Assembly: GCA_949299165.1 (NCBI GenBank)
Contig: CASFZJ010000013.1
Span: forward strand, 1 to 39,649
Origin: an uncultured bacterium
GTDB lineage: Bacteria > Bacillota_I > Bacilli_A > RFN20 > CAG-826
Length of the DNA: 39,649 nucleotides
Reading direction: 5' to 3'
The notes under the pieces: model-generated
Seen by the model: the letters and a program-made list of their open reading frames with translations, nothing else
Told to the model about the DNA's origin: nothing
Database searches by the model: none
Made by a program: the position numbers and the translations under genes
Part shown: one piece after another, positions 1 through 7,792 of the stretch
How positions within the stretch are numbered: the stretch's first letter is position 1
Layout of the letters: the number at the start of each line of letters is the position of its first letter

Positions 1-26
1 TCATAATCAGATTTGTATTTACTCAT
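1..26 (-). CDS. Start of an unidentified gene, cut by the window edge
   Basis: Only the first eight or so codons are inside the window (MSKYKSDY). The start is supported by a Shine-Dalgarno sequence (GGAGGA on the minus strand, about 34-39) placed 7 or so bases before the ATG at 26. The fragment is too short to assign a family. It lies downstream of, and on the same strand as, the tRNA-Leu at 182-266, but a terminator separates them. Confidence 0.55.
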
Positions 27-141
27 ATTAATTTCCTCCACATGGTAATTATGAATAATCCAGTAGAGAAGAGAATGGTGTTATTTATTTACCAATACTG
101 TATTCGAAGGTTCAACCGTTCAAATAGCGTTTATGAAAAAT

Positions 142-166
142 AAAAAAAACGATGAACAAGTCATCG
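142..166 (-). terminator. Intrinsic terminator downstream of tRNA-Leu
   Basis: On the minus strand a six-base-pair stem (CGATGA/TCATCG) with loop CTTGT is followed by eight T. It lies 15 bases beyond the CCA end of the tRNA-Leu and so probably ends that transcript. Confidence 0.75.
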
Positions 167-181
167 GATAATCGAGAGATT

Positions 182-266
182 TGGTGCGCGAAATGAGACT
201 TGAACTCACACAGGAAATCCTATACGCCCCTCAAACGTACGCGTCTACCAGTTCCGCCATTCGCGC
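182..266 (-). tRNA. tRNA-Leu (anticodon GAG)
   Basis: The minus strand folds into a class II tRNA: acceptor GCGCGAA/TTCGCGC, D-arm, anticodon stem TACGT/GCGTA with loop TTGAGGG (anticodon GAG, reads CUC/CUU), a long variable arm (AGGA/TCCT), T-arm with TTCAAGT and an encoded CCA. The long variable arm agrees with Leu. It is a single tRNA, separate from the five-gene cluster at 7165-7604. Confidence 0.95.
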
Positions 267-275
267 GTGTTTATA

Positions 276-304
276 ATAATATCAAAAGTCAAGCCGGTTG
301 TAAA
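276..304 (-). promoter_or_regulatory. Promoter of tRNA-Leu(GAG)
   Basis: Minus-strand -35 TTTACA (299-304) and -10 TATTAT (276-281) are separated by 17 bases, and the tRNA begins 9 bases after the -10 box. The spacing and position suit a sigma-A type promoter. Confidence 0.65.
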
Positions 305-414
305 TCATTAAAATTTCAATATTCATGAAAAAATCAAAGAAGAAATTTTGCATTATATACTCATTTTTACAATTAAAAATGTTAAAATATTTTGCGACTG
401 AGGAGGATTCAACA

Positions 415-996
415 ATGGATAAAATTTTAGTCGAAACTAGTGCAAGACACGTTCACGTGACAAGAGAAGCATTAGATTATTTATTTAGCCCTGATTTTCA
501 ATTAACACCTAAAAAGATGCTCTCACAACCAGGACAATATGCTTCCACCACAAAATTAGAAATTATTGGCCCAAAAGGAAGTATGATGGCTTCAATCTTA
601 GGGCCAGAAAGAAAAGCTAATCAAGTTGAAATTAGCGCTACTGAAGCAAGAACATTAGGCATTAAAGCTCCAGTCAGAGAAAGCGGCGATTTAGAAGGAA
701 GCGCTCCTATCATCATCAAAAATCCTGAAAATGGAAAACAAATTGAGATGAAAGAAGGATGTATCATCGCAAAAAGACACATTCATATGACTCCTGAAGA
801 CGCAGAAAATTTCAATGTTCAAAACGGAGACATTGTTTGGGTAAAAGTTTCAACAAATAACGGACGTAACATTGTATTTGGCGATACCGTTATTAGAGTC
901 TCAAAGAGTTACAAGCTCGCAATGCACATTGATACAGATGAATGCAACGCTGGAAATTGCTTTGGCGAAGTTAACGGAGAAATAGTTAAGTTATAA
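415..996 (+). CDS. pduL: PduL-type phosphate propanoyl/acetyltransferase
   Basis: Transfers an acyl group between acyl-CoA and phosphate, giving acyl phosphate for ATP formation by an acyl kinase. The 193-residue protein has the two PduL histidine motifs: SARHVHVT near the N-terminus and KRHIHMT in the second half, whose histidines bind the zinc ions in this family. The start at 415 is chosen because AGGAGG lies at 401-406 with normal spacing; an upstream in-frame start at 325 lacks such a site and would add residues that the family does not have. No microcompartment genes and no signal peptide are seen, so it is more likely the housekeeping acetate-forming type than a shell-encapsulated enzyme. 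Its stop codon overlaps the start of the next gene (TAATG). Confidence 0.92.
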   Translation: MDKILVETSARHVHVTREALDYLFSPDFQLTPKKMLSQPGQYASTTKLEIIGPKGSMMASILGPERKANQVEISATEARTLGIKAPVRESGDLEGSAPIIIKNPENGKQIEMKEGCIIAKRHIHMTPEDAENFNVQNGDIVWVKVSTNNGRNIVFGDTVIRVSKSYKLAMHIDTDECNAGNCFGEVNGEIVKL

Positions 997-1259
997 TGCT
1001 TAAATCTTATAAACACGCTAATAAAGGCACTTGCTCAACAAGCGTTACTATCACATACGATACCGACACACATATTATTGAAAACGTTACTTTTGAATAT
1101 GGTTGTTCTGGAAACACTAAAGGTGTAGCTAAACTTTGTGAAGGTAGAAAACTTGAAGAAATTTATTCTCTTTTAAAGGGGACAACATGTGGTAGAAAAC
1201 AAACAAGTTGCCCTGATCAACTCGCACTCGCAATTGAAGATATTTTAAAAAATTGTTAA
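996..1259 (+). CDS. TSCPD domain protein (TIGR03905-type)
   Basis: Small 87-residue cysteine-rich protein with the TSCPD signature near residues 70-75 and further cysteines in YGCSGN, KLCEG and TTCGRK, plus a C-terminal Cys. The TSCPD domain is also found at the end of some vitamin B12-dependent ribonucleotide reductases, where it may bind metal; the free-standing proteins have no settled function. The start overlaps the pduL stop codon by one base, so the two genes are translationally coupled. A terminator follows at once, making this a two-gene unit. Confidence 0.85.
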   Translation: MLKSYKHANKGTCSTSVTITYDTDTHIIENVTFEYGCSGNTKGVAKLCEGRKLEEIYSLLKGTTCGRKQTSCPDQLALAIEDILKNC

Positions 1260-1274
1260 TTACTACTAAAATTG

Positions 1275-1302
1275 AGCCAACTTCCAATAAGTTGGCTTTT
1301 TT
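1275..1302 (+). terminator. Intrinsic terminator of the pduL-TSCPD operon
   Basis: Nine-base-pair stem AGCCAACTT/AAGTTGGCT with loop CCAAT followed by a run of T. It begins 16 bases after the stop codon. Confidence 0.9.
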
Positions 1303-1518
1303 AATTTTGAAATTTTTCTTTTTTGCTTTATAAATTTTCTGGCTTTTTTTAAAAAAATTCCGGAAATTTTCATTTTTCCCGGAACTTTTTTAAAAAACAC
1401 TATGTTTTTGATTATTTTTCCTAGGTTTTTTATCAAAAAGTGCATTTTCACAAAAAACCTTTGCAATTATAAAAAGCTATTATTTTTAAATTGCTATTTT
1501 AAATAACAATTTATATTT
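1303..1518. other. AT-rich intergenic DNA with two T-tract/A-tract blocks
   Basis: Between the terminator and the 3' end of the oligopeptidase gene. No credible ORF or tRNA. It holds two T(6-7)A(6-7) blocks whose T/A junctions are at 1350/1351 and 1391/1392, 41 bases apart, plus CCGGAA/TTCCCGG and CCTAGG words. Similar DNA recurs at 24481-24612 and 33600-33720. Confidence 0.6.
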
Positions 1519-3213
1519 TTATTCAAATTCTTTTTCGAATTGATTAAGAACTTTAATTTGAGGTTTTATAACTTTCTTAACATTTCCATCAATAAATGGG
1601 TTTCTTAATTTATCTTTTTCAACAAGAGTTAAGAATGGATATTTGCCACCCATCTTAAGAAGTTTGATGTATTTTTTCCAAGCTCTTTCTCTATTTTTAT
1701 CCATTTCACATTTAAATTGGAGAGCTAAAACTTGTGCCAAAGTATAATCAATGTAATAGAAAGGTGTGCCGTAAATGTGGTGTTGTCTTATCCACATTTT
1801 TCCATTATTTAAATATTCAAAATCACCAAAATTCAACCATGGGCGATATATTTTTTCAAGTTCAGCCCATTTTTGACATCTTTCTTCGTGCGTTGCTTCA
1901 GGGTTTTCATAAACAAAATGTTGGAATTCATCAACTTCTGCCCCATAAGGTAAAAAAGAAATTGCGCCATCTAAATGTGCGAAACGATATTTATCGGCAG
2001 AATCTTTAAAGAAAAGTTCCATCCAAGGCCAAGCAAAAAACTCCATTGACATCGAATCAATTTCGCAAGCTTCTAAAGTTGGCATTTGATAGTTTGGAAC
2101 TTTAACATTTCTACAAAGATATCCTTGAAAAGCGTGTCCAACTTCATGAGTTAAAGTGTCGACGTCACTACTTGTGCCGTTAGAGTTGGCAAAAATAAAT
2201 GGGGATTTATAACGAGGAATGAAAGTCATATAACCTCCACCTTGTTTCCCTGCTTTAGCATCAAGATCCATTAAGTGATTTTCAACCATAAAATCGAAGA
2301 ACTCACCACTTTCTTTGCCCATTTCATGGTACATTTTACTTGCACATTCAACTAAATATTCTGTATTGCCACAAGGTTTTGCATTTCCTTCTTTAAAGAA
2401 TAGATTGTAATCAAGGAAAAGTGGTTTTTTGTAACCTAATCTCTTAGCTTGATTCTTTCTTAATTTATATACAACCGGAACGACATCTTTTTTAATTTGT
2501 TCACGATAGTTTTTAACCATATCAGCGTTATAATCAACTCTACCAAGTCTTAAATAACCAAGTTCAATATAGTTTTTAAAACCTAATTTATGAGCAATTG
2601 TAGTTCTGATTTTTACTAATTTATCATAAATTTCCCCAAGTTTTGCATCGTTTTCGCTTAAAAAGCCATAATATAATTTTGCAGACTCAATACGAGTATC
2701 TCTATCTTTATCGCTCATATATTTACCAATTTGCGATAAATTTAATACCTCGCCTTTATATTCAATTTTTGCGCTAGCAAGTAAAGCCTCATATTCACTA
2801 ACCAAGCGATTTTCTTCTTGAAGTTCAGGAATAATTTTTTCATCAAAACATTTAAATCCGTTTTCGATTTGAGTGAAAAGTAAACTTCCAAATTTATTTT
2901 CAAGTTCTTTCTTAAATTTAGAATTTACCATTTCCTTTTCAAATTTTTGGAAATAATCGCTGATAATTGGTTGAATTTCGTTAATTTTATCGTTAGCTTT
3001 AATGTAATCTTTATTAGTTGTGTCTAAACTAAAACGAATATTAATGATTGTAATATCGCTATTTACATCGTTTGAAATTTTAAAATACTTATTAACTGCG
3101 TTAATTGCATCTTTAGCTTCGCCTGCATTTTTTAAGTCCTCTGTAATTTTTGAAAGCTTGCTTTCTAAAACTTTCAAATTAGGTACTCTCAATTTCATTT
3201 CCTCAAATTTCAT
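1519..3213 (-). CDS. M3 family oligoendopeptidase (PepF-type)
   Basis: Zinc metallopeptidase expected to cut short peptides in the cytoplasm. The 564-residue protein has the gluzincin motif HEVGH at residues 356-360, with the third ligand expected in the glutamates about 25 residues on (CEIDSMSMEF). The length fits the shorter M3B oligopeptidases. No signal peptide. The start is supported by an AAAGGA sequence 9 or so bases upstream, and that site overlaps the end of the LemA-like gene, so the two are cotranscribed. Exact peptide specificity cannot be read from the sequence. Confidence 0.93.
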   Translation of the reverse strand: MKFEEMKLRVPNLKVLESKLSKITEDLKNAGEAKDAINAVNKYFKISNDVNSDITIINIRFSLDTTNKDYIKANDKINEIQPIISDYFQKFEKEMVNSKFKKELENKFGSLLFTQIENGFKCFDEKIIPELQEENRLVSEYEALLASAKIEYKGEVLNLSQIGKYMSDKDRDTRIESAKLYYGFLSENDAKLGEIYDKLVKIRTTIAHKLGFKNYIELGYLRLGRVDYNADMVKNYREQIKKDVVPVVYKLRKNQAKRLGYKKPLFLDYNLFFKEGNAKPCGNTEYLVECASKMYHEMGKESGEFFDFMVENHLMDLDAKAGKQGGGYMTFIPRYKSPFIFANSNGTSSDVDTLTHEVGHAFQGYLCRNVKVPNYQMPTLEACEIDSMSMEFFAWPWMELFFKDSADKYRFAHLDGAISFLPYGAEVDEFQHFVYENPEATHEERCQKWAELEKIYRPWLNFGDFEYLNNGKMWIRQHHIYGTPFYYIDYTLAQVLALQFKCEMDKNRERAWKKYIKLLKMGGKYPFLTLVEKDKLRNPFIDGNVKKVIKPQIKVLNQFEKEFE

Positions 3214-3229
3214 AATAAAATCCTTTCCT

Positions 3230-3787
3230 TTATTTAATCGTATCTATCTTTTTAATAAAAAATAGTTTTTTAACCCATTTTGTTGAGAAAAAGTTATACC
3301 AATAGTTATAAGCAACTACTGAAGTGTTATAAAGTTGTACCGCTTGAAAATATTTTTCGTTCAACTCACCAATTGCTAAAAATATTTCTTCAACTTTCTT
3401 TTTCTTTTCTTTTAAATCGTAATTTATATAGATTTTTTGAGCATTCTGTAGCATTTTTTCGGAATAGTTATAAAATTCTTCAAATTCTTCTGCATTTAAT
3501 TTTTGATAAGCTTTAAGTTCATCATTTTGGCCGAGAATTTTTAAAGGGTCTTTTTCATCAAGATACTCAGAAAGTAAATCACTTAATTTAATTAATAAAT
3601 CGATTTTTTGATAAAGTGTAACATTTAAGAAATCTTTTTTTCTTAATATATCAGTTTTAAAATTATGCATGAAAATAAAACTCGTTATAAGCAAAACTAA
3701 ATAAGACAAAATAACAACGCTAATCACAATAGCGATAATTGCAATAGTTACTGTTGTATTAAAAGAAAGCAAGATATGCATAAACAT
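3230..3787 (-). CDS. LemA-like single-pass membrane protein
   Basis: 185 residues with one strongly hydrophobic segment at about residues 10-40 followed by a lysine- and glutamate-rich, predicted all-helical region. The layout, and the pattern YNTSVVAYNYW near the C-terminus, resemble LemA family proteins, whose function is unsettled. The match is by eye, so a generic helical membrane protein remains possible. The start at 3787 has a GGTGG sequence about 12 bases upstream. It is first in a two-gene unit with the M3 peptidase and diverges from the HAD gene at 3855. Confidence 0.55.
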   Translation of the reverse strand: MFMHILLSFNTTVTIAIIAIVISVVILSYLVLLITSFIFMHNFKTDILRKKDFLNVTLYQKIDLLIKLSDLLSEYLDEKDPLKILGQNDELKAYQKLNAEEFEEFYNYSEKMLQNAQKIYINYDLKEKKKKVEEIFLAIGELNEKYFQAVQLYNTSVVAYNYWYNFFSTKWVKKLFFIKKIDTIK

Positions 3788-3808
3788 ATCGATAAAATAC
3801 CACCTTTT

Positions 3809-3837
3809 TTGACTAAAATCTACTCATTTGTTAGAAT
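3809..3837 (+). promoter_or_regulatory. Promoter of the HAD-ispD-S1-pgi operon
   Basis: -35 TTGACT (3809-3814) and -10 TAGAAT (3832-3837) with 17-base spacing, 17 bases before the chosen ATG at 3855. A clear sigma-A type promoter. Confidence 0.75.
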
Positions 3838-3854
3838 ACAAGCGAGGTAGAAAT

Positions 3855-4688
3855 ATGGCAAAACCAATTATAGCACTAATGTATGACTTTGATCGAACTC
3901 TAGCTTTAGAGGATATGCAAAACTTCTCTTTTATTCCAAAACTTGGTTATACTCCTGAAGAATTTTGGGCAAAAACTGAAGAATTTTGTAAAAAGTATGA
4001 TATGGATAAGATACTTGGTTATCTTTACATGATGATTCACTGTTGCAAAGAAAAAGGCATCAAACTTGATCGCATTTTTTTACATGAATGTGGCAAAAAT
4101 ATTAAATTTTTTGACGGAGTTACAACTTGGTTTAATAGAATTAATGAATATGCATCTCAAAAAGGCCTTATTTGTGAACATTATTTAATCACAAGCGGAA
4201 ACAAAGAAATTGTTGAAGGATGCCCAATTTTTAAAGATTTCAAACAAGTTTTCGGCTGTGAATATCTATATAACGAAAACGAAGATGCTTTTTGGCCAAG
4301 AACAATCGTTAACTACACTTTAAAAACTCAATATATTTTCAGAATTTCCAAAGGTGTAATTAATACAAATGACGACAAAGAAGTTAATGAAAAAACTCCA
4401 AATAGACGAATTATTTATCAAAATATGATTTATCTTGGTGATGGTCTTACTGATGTGCCTTGTATGATTTTAGTAAAAGAAAATGGCGGCACTTCAATCG
4501 CAGTTTATCCAAAAGGAAGTCAAGATAAAGTCGCTCATCTTTTTGAAGATGGCCGTGTTAACTACATTTGTAAAGCAGATTACTCATCAAATAGCGAACT
4601 CGAAAAAGTTGTTAAATTAATCATTGATGGAATTTCAATTAGAGAAACTCTCGAATTAAAAAGAGAAAAAACCGAAAAACAATTATGA
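3855..4688 (+). CDS. HAD superfamily hydrolase
   Basis: 277-residue predicted phosphatase. HAD motif I is MYDFDRT (nucleophile and acid/base aspartates) and the late acidic motif is LGDGLTD. The start at 3855 is taken because GAGG lies a few bases before it; an in-frame codon at 3828 would place the start inside the promoter and add nine unlike residues. The substrate is unknown. It leads an operon with ispD (overlap of four bases, ATGA), an S1 protein and pgi, which suggests a phosphorylated metabolite, but nothing more specific can be said. Confidence 0.88.
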   Translation: MAKPIIALMYDFDRTLALEDMQNFSFIPKLGYTPEEFWAKTEEFCKKYDMDKILGYLYMMIHCCKEKGIKLDRIFLHECGKNIKFFDGVTTWFNRINEYASQKGLICEHYLITSGNKEIVEGCPIFKDFKQVFGCEYLYNENEDAFWPRTIVNYTLKTQYIFRISKGVINTNDDKEVNEKTPNRRIIYQNMIYLGDGLTDVPCMILVKENGGTSIAVYPKGSQDKVAHLFEDGRVNYICKADYSSNSELEKVVKLIIDGISIRETLELKREKTEKQL

Positions 4689-5383
4689 CATGTGCCTTTT
4701 TGCTTCTTGCTGGAAGTTCACAAAGATTTGGTGGAAATACTCCCAAGCAATTTATAAAAGTTCAAAATAAATATCTTTTTGAATTTTGTTTAGATACTTT
4801 CGATTCCTTAAAAGAAATCGAAAAAATATATTTAGTGTGCGACAAAACGCACCTAGATTTTTTAAATAATTTCGTTAAATCAAAAAATTATAAGCATGAA
4901 ATTTTGGTTATTTTAGGTGGGCAAACAAGGCAAGAAAGCGTATATAATTCACTAAAAACCCTGCAAAACTCAACTATTTTTTGCGATTGTGTTTTATTTC
5001 ATGATGCATGTCGTCCGCTTGTAAGACGTCATGAAATCTTAAATTTATTAAACGAACTAAAAATTTATGATGGGGCAAGTCTTGCTGTGCCAGTATATGA
5101 TTCAGTTTGTAAAGAAGACAATAAAATTATTCTTTCTTCATTAGACAGGAAAAATTTAGCAAAACTTCAAACACCACAAGGCTTTAAATTTGATATAATT
5201 TATAGCGCCCATGAAAGGGCAATTAAAAATGGTGAGTTAAATTTTACTGATGACACTTCTTTATTAACAAAATTAGGGTCAAAAGTAAAACTTGTTGAAG
5301 GAAGTGTATTTAATTTCAAGATTACTACTTCTGAAGACTTACTCCTTTTTAAAAAAATCGTGGAGGGATTTAATTTTGATTGA
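4685..5383 (+). CDS. ispD: 2-C-methyl-D-erythritol 4-phosphate cytidylyltransferase
   Basis: Joins MEP to CTP to give CDP-methylerythritol in the MEP isoprenoid pathway. The 232-residue protein opens with the nucleotidyltransferase loop LLAGSSQRFGGNTPKQF and carries HDACRPLV and TPQGF typical of IspD. The related TarI (ribitol-phosphate cytidylyltransferase) shares these motifs, but an ispF gene in this window at 12691-13167 supports IspD. Translation is coupled to the upstream HAD gene by an ATGA overlap. The two pathway genes sit in separate operons about 7 kb apart. Confidence 0.88.
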   Translation: MTCAFLLLAGSSQRFGGNTPKQFIKVQNKYLFEFCLDTFDSLKEIEKIYLVCDKTHLDFLNNFVKSKNYKHEILVILGGQTRQESVYNSLKTLQNSTIFCDCVLFHDACRPLVRRHEILNLLNELKIYDGASLAVPVYDSVCKEDNKIILSSLDRKNLAKLQTPQGFKFDIIYSAHERAIKNGELNFTDDTSLLTKLGSKVKLVEGSVFNFKITTSEDLLLFKKIVEGFNFD

Positions 5384-5762
5384 TAATCCATATAAAGAGG
5401 GCGACATTATTGAAGGGATTATTACTAGCATCAAAAAATATGGTGCATTTTTATCTTTTGATAACGGCTATATAGGATTATTACACATCAGTGAAATTTC
5501 TAGCAATTTTGTAAATAACATTCATAGTTTCTTTACAATCGGAGACACCATCACTGTTACTGTTAAAAGAATAGATACATCTACAAAATTTTTAAATGTA
5601 TCTATAAAGGATTTACCAGATGAATTGAATCCTTATAAAGAAATTCTTCCATCAAAAAAAATTACTAGTTATTTGAAAGAAATTGATTTTTCAAAACTAG
5701 ATAAAGCTTTACCAAAGATGATTGCTGAAGAATTAGAAAGGGAAATTAAAAATGAGTATTAA
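5376..5762 (+). CDS. S1 domain RNA-binding protein (GSP13/CvfD-like)
   Basis: 128-residue protein made of one S1 domain (about residues 7-75: EGDIIEGIITSIKKYGAF, GLLHISEIS, GDTITVTVKRID) and a charged helical tail. Such small S1 proteins (YugI/GSP13, CvfD) bind ribosomes or RNA and act in post-transcriptional control. The start is TTG at 5376: GGAGGG lies at 5362-5367 with eight-base spacing, and no suitable ATG is in frame between that site and the domain. It overlaps the ispD end by 8 bases and runs 11 bases into pgi, so all are translationally coupled. Confidence 0.85.
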   Translation: MIDNPYKEGDIIEGIITSIKKYGAFLSFDNGYIGLLHISEISSNFVNNIHSFFTIGDTITVTVKRIDTSTKFLNVSIKDLPDELNPYKEILPSKKITSYLKEIDFSKLDKALPKMIAEELEREIKNEY

Positions 5763-7041
5763 AGTTGGATTTGAACATTGTAAACCAGACGATCTCTACA
5801 TGCCAACCATTTGGAAGGATCGTATTAGAGAAATTAATAAAATTATCGTTGATAAAACTGGAGCTGGCGGTGACTACTTAGGTTGGTTAGACTATCCTAT
5901 AAGACTTGAAGAAAAAGAAATTGATAGAATTATTAAAAAAGCTAATTTCTTTAGAGAACACTATGAAGTTTTGGTTGTTTGTGGAATTGGCGGATCATAC
6001 TTAGGACCAAGAGCTGTTATCGAAGCAATTAATGGTTTATATTCTCAAGATAAAATGAAAGTCGTATATCTTGGAAACACACTTGATCCAAATTATACTG
6101 CTGAAGTTATCAATTTTATTAAAGATAAAAAATTCTGCGTTTGTGTTATTTCAAAATCAGGCACTACTACCGAAACAAGCATAAGCTTTAGAATTTTAAA
6201 AGAACTTGCAGAACAAAAATATGGAAAAGATAAGGCAAAAGATGCAATTGTTGCTGTAACTGATAAATCACAAGGCGCTTTAAGAAAACTAAGCGATACA
6301 GAAGGTTATGAAACATTCGAACTACCAGGAGATATTGGCGGAAGATTCTCTGTTATGACTCCTGTTGGTTTATTCCCAATCGCTTGTGCAGGTATCGACA
6401 TTAAAGAATTTATTGAAGGCTTAAAAGATGGCATTAAAAACTATTCAAGCGATAATCTTGAGGAAAACGAAGCATATAAATACGCTCTTGAAAGACACGC
6501 TTTATATTTAAGAGGTTGTAAAGTTGAAATGGTCGTTACTTACGAACCTAGACTTGAATGTTTAAATGGTTGGTTAAAGCAATTATTTGATGAATCTGAA
6601 GGTAAGGAAGGCAAATCACTACTTGTTACAAGCTGTACATTCACTACAGATTTACACTCACTTGGTCAATTCATTCAAGAAGGAAGTAAAATTCTTTTCG
6701 AAACTGTTACATATTTTGAAGAACCTAATACTGATTTCGAAATTCCATTTGATAAAGATAACTTAGACAATTTAAATTACATTGCGGGTAAAAATTTATC
6801 TTATGTAAACAAAAAAGCTTATGAAGGAACTTTACAAGCTCACGCAGATGTCGGAAATGTTCCAAATATTACAATTTCGCTCAAGAAATTAACTCCAAGA
6901 AGCATTGGTGAACTCTTATACTTCCACATGAAGGCATGTGCAATGAGTGCTTACTTGAACGGATTAAACCCATTCAATCAACCTGGTGTCGAAGTTTACA
7001 AGAAAAACATGTTCCACTTACTTGGAAAACCTGGATATTAA
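5752..7041 (+). CDS. pgi: Glucose-6-phosphate isomerase
   Basis: Interconverts glucose 6-phosphate and fructose 6-phosphate. 429 residues, normal for the short Firmicutes form. Visible signatures include GIGGSYLGPRAVIEA (sugar-phosphate binding), ISKSGTTTET, the catalytic glutamate region LFDESEGKEGK, TTDLHSLGQFIQEG and the C-terminal PFNQPGVEVYKKNM with the catalytic lysine. The start has GAAAGGGA upstream within the end of the S1 gene. Last gene of the operon; no clear intrinsic terminator is seen after it. Confidence 0.97.
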   Translation: MSIKVGFEHCKPDDLYMPTIWKDRIREINKIIVDKTGAGGDYLGWLDYPIRLEEKEIDRIIKKANFFREHYEVLVVCGIGGSYLGPRAVIEAINGLYSQDKMKVVYLGNTLDPNYTAEVINFIKDKKFCVCVISKSGTTTETSISFRILKELAEQKYGKDKAKDAIVAVTDKSQGALRKLSDTEGYETFELPGDIGGRFSVMTPVGLFPIACAGIDIKEFIEGLKDGIKNYSSDNLEENEAYKYALERHALYLRGCKVEMVVTYEPRLECLNGWLKQLFDESEGKEGKSLLVTSCTFTTDLHSLGQFIQEGSKILFETVTYFEEPNTDFEIPFDKDNLDNLNYIAGKNLSYVNKKAYEGTLQAHADVGNVPNITISLKKLTPRSIGELLYFHMKACAMSAYLNGLNPFNQPGVEVYKKNMFHLLGKPGY

Positions 7042-7111
7042 TCCTTTAATTAATAAAAACTGATTCAAACTAGCATCCGTTTGCAAATATGTCATTTTTG
7101 TTAAAAAATTA

Positions 7112-7141
7112 TTGACATAAAATATGTTGCTTTGATATATT
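7112..7141 (+). promoter_or_regulatory. Strong promoter of the tRNA cluster
   Basis: Perfect -35 TTGACA (7112-7117) and -10 TATATT (7136-7141) with 18-base spacing. The expected start point is near 7148, right at a small inverted repeat CGCGTTAAACGCG (7149-7161) that ends four bases before tRNA-Val. Confidence 0.85.
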
Positions 7142-7164
7142 ATTTAAGCGCGTTAAACGCGAAC

Positions 7165-7240
7165 GGATGTTTAGCTCAGTTGGGAGAGCATCGCTTTTAC
7201 ACAGCGGAGGTCATAGGTTCAAGCCCTGTAACATCCACCA
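7165..7240 (+). tRNA. tRNA-Val (anticodon TAC)
   Basis: Acceptor GGATGTT/AACATCC, anticodon stem TCGCT/AGCGG with loop TTTACAC (anticodon TAC), T-arm with TTCAAGC, encoded CCA. First of five tRNAs. Confidence 0.95.
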
Positions 7241-7252
7241 TTTAGAAGACTT

Positions 7253-7336
7253 GGGAGGGTAGCGAAGAGGCTAAACGCGGTTGACTGTAAATCAATTCCT
7301 TCGGGTTCGGCAGTTCGAATCTGCCCCCTCCCACCA
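7253..7336 (+). tRNA. tRNA-Tyr (anticodon GTA)
   Basis: Acceptor GGGAGGG/CCCTCCC, anticodon GTA in CTGTAAA, a long variable arm as expected for bacterial tRNA-Tyr, T-arm GGCAG/CTGCC with TTCGAAT, encoded CCA. Confidence 0.95.
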
Positions 7337-7345
7337 CTAAAACCT

Positions 7346-7421
7346 TGGGGTGTAGCCAAGAGGTAAGGCAACAGACTTTGACTCTGTCATTCCGCTGGTT
7401 CGAGTCCAGCCACCCCAGCCA
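7346..7421 (+). tRNA. tRNA-Gln (anticodon TTG)
   Basis: Acceptor TGGGGTG/CACCCCA, anticodon stem CAGA/TCTG with TTG in the loop, T-arm CTGG/CCAG with TTCGAGT, discriminator G and encoded CCA. Confidence 0.95.
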
Positions 7422-7431
7422 ACCAAAATAT

Positions 7432-7507
7432 GATCCACTAGCTCAGTCGGTAGAGCACTTGACTTTTAATCAAGGGGTCTGGAGTTCGAATCTCCAGTGG
7501 ATCACCA
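7432..7507 (+). tRNA. tRNA-Lys (anticodon TTT)
   Basis: Acceptor GATCCAC/GTGGATC, anticodon stem CTTGA/TCAAG with loop CTTTTAA (anticodon TTT), T-arm TGGAG/CTCCA with TTCGAAT, encoded CCA. Confidence 0.95.
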
Positions 7508-7517
7508 CTTAATTGAT

Positions 7518-7604
7518 GCCCAGGTGGCGGAATAGGTAGACGCGCAGGACTTAAAATCCTGTGGTAGCAATACCGTACCGGTTCGATTCCGGTCCCGGGC
7601 ACCA
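7518..7604 (+). tRNA. tRNA-Leu (anticodon TAA)
   Basis: Class II tRNA with anticodon stem CAGGA/TCCTG and loop CTTAAAA (anticodon TAA), variable arm GGTA/TACC, T-arm ACCGG/CCGGT, encoded CCA. The acceptor stem GCCCAGG/CCCGGGC has an A-C mismatch at the fifth pair, which is unusual. Last of the cluster. Confidence 0.94.
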
Positions 7605-7650
7605 AGATGGAACTATCCGAACTTGTAATAACAAGAACGTTTAAATAGTA

Positions 7651-7682
7651 AAAAAGAGATGGCCAAGCACATCTCCTTTTTA
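7651..7682 (+). terminator. Terminator of the tRNA cluster
   Basis: GAGATG (7656-7661) pairs with CATCTC (7670-7675) around an eight-base loop; flanking A-run and T-run extend the stem, so it may work in both directions. It lies between the tRNAs and the convergent HAD gene. Confidence 0.75.
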
Positions 7683-7792
7683 ATTTGTATGAATCGCGAT
7701 TTTAAATTTTGATTTTTAAAATATTAAATTTTGCATTTTTAAAATCTATATTTTTTTAAAAAGCCTGCAAAACGCCATTATTTTTAAAAATT

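Noticed and set aside
325-414. N-terminal extension of PduL
   Set aside because: No ribosome binding site before 325, and the added residues are unlike the family; AGGAGG before 415 decides.
1266-1466. Lysine-rich ORF on the minus strand
   Set aside because: It overlaps a terminator and AT-rich spacer DNA, has low-complexity composition and no ribosome binding site.
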